Shown here: piece by piece, positions 6,640 through 8,936 of the stretch
Numbering within the stretch: position 1 is the stretch's first letter
How the letters are laid out: every line of letters starts with the position of its first letter
From: VMCP01 sp965659745
GTDB lineage: Bacteria; Bacteroidota; Bacteroidia; NS11-12g; UBA955
Direction of reading: 5' to 3'
Assembly: GCA_965659745.1 (NCBI GenBank)
Contig: CBFHXF010000068.1
Span: forward strand, 1-8,936
DNA: 8,936 bases
Notes under the pieces: generated by a model
The model's input: the letters and a program-made list of their open reading frames with translations, nothing else
Databases searched by the model: none
What the model was told of the DNA's origin: nothing
Made by a program: the position numbers and the translations under genes

Positions 6640-6996
6640 CTAAAAATAGTAGTTGCCGGTTTGGGGATTCTCTTTGGCAAGGAAGTAAATAAGGATGCTG
6701 GTGGCAATCAGTATTAAATGAAACACAATTAAAAATACGTTGGCAATGGTGAATTTGGATTTTCCTACGCTCTTTCGAACCGATCGGTAATTGATATTGA
6801 CAAAAAGCACCAATAAACTGACGGTTTGGTGGATCGCCGTCCATAAAAAGCTATACCATATAATAGGGAACAAGGCAATGAACAAGAGTACATAAATAAA
6901 CTTGTAGAGGGTGCGCATTTTTGCCACGCGCTGTCGCGCTTGTTTTTCTTTAATAAGCTCTGGGGTTTCTTCAAACATTTCGGTTGGTGCGTTCAT
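6640..6996 (-). CDS. Small membrane protein of unknown function
   Basis: A 118-aa protein that I do not recognise. Residues 1-30 are charged and probably helical (Glu/Lys/Arg-rich), followed by hydrophobic helices at about 32-54, 56-68 (weak) and 82-107, and a short polar tail. It has no signal peptide and no visible catalytic motif. The start is ATG at 6994-6996, inside the end of the four-helix gene with a 26-bp overlap, which points to translational coupling. It is therefore likely to work with the exosortase and four-helix protein, perhaps as a scaffold or accessory subunit; that role is inference. The 161 bp after it hold the shared upstream element of the next gene. Confidence 0.78.
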   Translation of the reverse strand: MNAPTEMFEETPELIKEKQARQRVAKMRTLYKFIYVLLFIALFPIIWYSFLWTAIHQTVSLLVLFVNINYRSVRKSVGKSKFTIANVFLIVFHLILIATSILIYFLAKENPQTGNYYF

Positions 6997-7408
6997 TATA
7001 TTGTGATAATTGGTCTAAAATACCCAAGCCGGCAATAAATACTAAAAAGTAGTTATTCATTATTTTCAGGCGCAGCAGCGAGTAAAAAATGCTGTGGGGA
7101 ATATGGGTAGTAATCAGGTGGAATTTGATTAAGGCAACGCTTATTACATCTCCGAGGAGTAAAATACCAAATAATATAGCAATAGTCTTTTTGTGGGATG
7201 CAAAAAAACCAGGGAATAAGAGAACCGTTAACATCCATTTCCCCGCTGAAATCAGATAGCGCCAAGCCACCGTAAAATGCATTTCCATGCCTAAAACTTG
7301 GTGGGCTTCCCGCTTGAAAAAATAGTAAAAATACCGCATGTCGATAAAGTCGATGACCCATATCGCGAGTAACATCAGCACCAAATAAATCTTAGGCCCC
7401 TTGTACAT
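6971..7408 (-). CDS. Exosortase-associated four-helix membrane protein
   Basis: A 145-aa integral membrane protein with four predicted helices at about 7-24, 46-68, 72-93 and 115-135, and short polar ends. No catalytic motif is visible. Its ATG (7406-7408) lies inside the end of the exosortase gene (17-bp overlap), and its own end overlaps the next gene by 26 bp, so the three are almost certainly co-translated. Bacteroidota exosortases often have a dedicated membrane protein of about this size next to them (for example those named XrtX- or XrtF-associated), and position and topology fit that role. It does not resemble the XrtF-associated proteins I can recall. The specific family is not assigned. 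A partial copy lies at the left edge. Confidence 0.82.
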   Translation of the reverse strand: MYKGPKIYLVLMLLAIWVIDFIDMRYFYYFFKREAHQVLGMEMHFTVAWRYLISAGKWMLTVLLFPGFFASHKKTIAILFGILLLGDVISVALIKFHLITTHIPHSIFYSLLRLKIMNNYFLVFIAGLGILDQLSQYNERTNRNV

Positions 7409-8027
7409 TGAGGTTGGATTTAATCTTGGATTTGATTTCTAAAGTGAGATACGAGCGCCATAAAATGAACATGTCGATATAAATGAAGCTTTGAAATAAG
7501 TATTTATGAAGAAACTGGAAAAATTCTGGAGCGGTAAGGGCTACTTGAAACAAGCCATAAATTCGAAGGATGTTCATCAACAAAATAAACACCACTCCGG
7601 TGATGGCAAATACCATTTTGTTTTCGAAATCGCCAATGGGAATAGAGAGTAAAAAGGAAAGGTAGAGTACGATTAGATTGCGGCCATTGCAAGCGTCGCC
7701 GATGCGCACAACCGATAAATTTTGATTGATAAGACACCAGGGTTCTTGAGTATGCGGACCTCCTACAGTTACCTGGGTGCCGTGGATCCAATTTTGCAAA
7801 TATGCCGAGGTGTACGTAACGAATTGGGTAATTCCGCCGTCTATTTTTTGTAAACTTTGGGGAAACAACCATTCGGCGACCCACCAAATAATCCAAAAAA
7901 TGCTGAATCGAAGGATGAATAATCCCACAGGCTGCTGTCGAATTTGATGAAATTGATTTTGTAGGGAGTTTAAGGTCACGTGGGGTTTTGGTTGTGCGAA
8001 TACTAAATAAGATGTGAATGGCCTCAA
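7392..8027 (-). CDS. Exosortase family protein (right copy)
   Basis: This is the same as the copy at 391-1026, with Cys113, Arg155 and His174 in place and the same choice between a TTG start (8027) and a GTG start (7977-7979). This copy is the one with its complete downstream partners in view: the four-helix protein overlapping by 17 bp, then the 118-aa protein, the T9SS-exported protein and the PID-CTERM-like protein. If the unit is a single circle or the repeat is an artefact, this and the left copy are one gene and should be counted once. Confidence 0.88.
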   Translation of the reverse strand: MRPFTSYLVFAQPKPHVTLNSLQNQFHQIRQQPVGLFILRFSIFWIIWWVAEWLFPQSLQKIDGGITQFVTYTSAYLQNWIHGTQVTVGGPHTQEPWCLINQNLSVVRIGDACNGRNLIVLYLSFLLSIPIGDFENKMVFAITGVVFILLMNILRIYGLFQVALTAPEFFQFLHKYLFQSFIYIDMFILWRSYLTLEIKSKIKSNLNVQGA

Positions 8028-8037
8028 AAACTTGAGG
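8022..8037 (-). promoter_or_regulatory. Hairpin over exosortase TTG start (right copy)
   Basis: This is a repeat of the 6-bp stem described at 1021-1036, in the same place relative to the gene. Confidence 0.35.
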
Positions 8038-8057
8038 TTAAATTTTATTCACAGCAG

Positions 8058-8167
8058 TAAAATTAGCCTAATGTGCCCCTTTCCTAGTGTGCGAAGGCAT
8101 CGAAAAGGGCAAAAACACCCATTTTGAAACCAATTTGGTCATTTTGACACGTGTTTTTTTGAGAAGC
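8058..8167 (-). promoter_or_regulatory. Shared upstream element, copy 1 (right repeat)
   Basis: This is the same as 1057-1166. It lies before the right exosortase copy and reads towards it, with the TAATTTTA box at 8058-8065. It is not an independent third occurrence, because it comes from the long direct repeat. Confidence 0.6.
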
Positions 8168-8256
8168 GTACACGAGAGACCCTGATTTTAAAGCCCCCTT
8201 CAGGCGCACGGGTATATCTTTTTCAATTTTTAGATACACGATAAGGGCATTGTTTT

Positions 8257-8264
8257 TACCTTTG
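8257..8264 (+). promoter_or_regulatory. -7 promoter box before the symporter (right copy)
   Basis: TACCTTTG, the same as at 1256-1263 and 10 bases before the symporter ATG. Confidence 0.45.
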
Positions 8265-8274
8265 GAAACCTCAA

Positions 8275-8936
8275 ATGAAAAAGAAGAAATTGGCATTGCA
8301 CTGGAAAATCATCATCGGCTTATTGCTGGGGGTGATTTGGAGTATGATATCGGCGTCGGCTGGACTTTCTAACTTTACGGCGCAATGGATCAATCCTTTT
8401 GGCGTGATTTTTATACGGTTATTGAAACTCATAGCCATTCCTTTGGTGTTGTTTTCTATAATAACAGGGGTGGCGAGTTTGAGCGATGCGCGTAAATTGG
8501 GTCGCATGGGCGGTCGCACGATCGGCATGTATTTAGCGACTACGGCGGTGGCAGTGGCAGTGGGATTGTTATTAGCCAATGTGATTAATCCAGGAAAGAA
8601 ATTAACAGATGCGGATCGAACCTATAACCGGATTAAATACGAAGTGTGGGCCAAACAAAATCAAGTAGACATACGCGACGGCATTTGCGAATCCTGCAAA
8701 TCTGAGAATGTTTTTTTATTGCAAAAAGCGCAAGGCGATCAAGGTGAAAATACCGAAGTGGTGAAGTCCAAAATAGAAGCTGCGCAAAAATTCAAAGAAA
8801 GTGGACCTCTGCAGGTTTTGGTAGATTTTGTACCTGAAAATATCATCGGGGCCATGGGGAACATGAGTCAGATGTTACAGGTAATCTTTTTTGCTTTGTT
8901 ATTCGGTTTGGCTTTGATTTCTCTAAAGCCGGAGGT
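8275..8936 (+). CDS. Symporter, partial (cut by right edge)
   Basis: These are the first 220 codons of the glutamate/aspartate-type symporter, the same as the start of the complete gene at 1274-2674. It includes the first helices, the hydrophilic insert with CESC (138-141) and the next helix. The substrate-binding hairpins lie beyond the window edge. There is no sign of a mutation ending the frame; the truncation is due to the window. Confidence 0.9.
   Translation, partial: MKKKKLALHWKIIIGLLLGVIWSMISASAGLSNFTAQWINPFGVIFIRLLKLIAIPLVLFSIITGVASLSDARKLGRMGGRTIGMYLATTAVAVAVGLLLANVINPGKKLTDADRTYNRIKYEVWAKQNQVDIRDGICESCKSENVFLLQKAQGDQGENTEVVKSKIEAAQKFKESGPLQVLVDFVPENIIGAMGNMSQMLQVIFFALLFGLALISLKPE

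Larger units (their letters stand above)
7002..8936. repeat. Right copy of the 1935-bp direct repeat
   Basis: This is the same as 1-1935, shifted by 7001 bases, and runs to the last base of the window. No target-site duplication, inverted ends or transposase gene marks the boundary at 7001/7002, which falls inside the intact four-helix gene. Nothing about it suggests a mobile element end. Confidence 0.97.

Noticed and set aside
7002..8936. Long terminal repeat of a transposon or phage
   Set aside because: The repeat contains ordinary host-type genes, its edges cut through genes, and there is no transposase, integrase or phage gene between the copies.

Overview
The window looks like a piece of a Bacteroidota genome, probably Flavobacteriales or a relative. 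Four things point there: a large secreted protein with a C-terminal type IX secretion (T9SS) sorting domain, a small protein with a PID-CTERM-like tail, a membrane-anchored AraC-type regulator, and promoter-like TAnnTTTG boxes with little Shine-Dalgarno sequence before the genes. The species cannot be named from this.

The main structural fact is that bases 1-1935 reappear as bases 7002-8936, with no mismatch seen by eye. The window therefore has a period of 7001 bp and is one full turn of a 7001-bp unit plus 1935 bp. A circular molecule or contig written past its joint, a tandem duplication, and an assembly artefact would all look like this. The unit carries seven genes, none broken, and no replication, partition, mobilisation or transposase gene, so a self-replicating plasmid is not supported.

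On the minus strand, read from 8027 down to 3917, lie an exosortase (transpeptidase-like sorting enzyme), a four-helix membrane protein, a small two- or three-helix membrane protein (these three overlap or nearly abut), a 739-aa T9SS-exported protein and a 75-aa PID-CTERM-like protein. This reads as a compact protein-sorting locus: the enzyme, probable membrane partners and a small tagged candidate substrate. The T9SS protein beside it uses a different sorting signal.

On the plus strand, starting divergently from the exosortase, lie a glutamate/aspartate-type cation symporter (1274-2674) and, 16 bp later, a membrane-bound AraC-family regulator (2691-3890). The two transcription units converge at about 3890-3917.

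A diverged element of about 110 bp occurs twice, before the exosortase and before the 739-aa gene, in the same orientation relative to the gene. Each copy ends in a TAnnTTTG-like box, which suggests a shared promoter or regulator. No rRNA, tRNA, CRISPR array or insertion sequence was seen. Partial copies of the four-helix protein gene (left edge) and of the symporter (right edge) are cut by the window ends.
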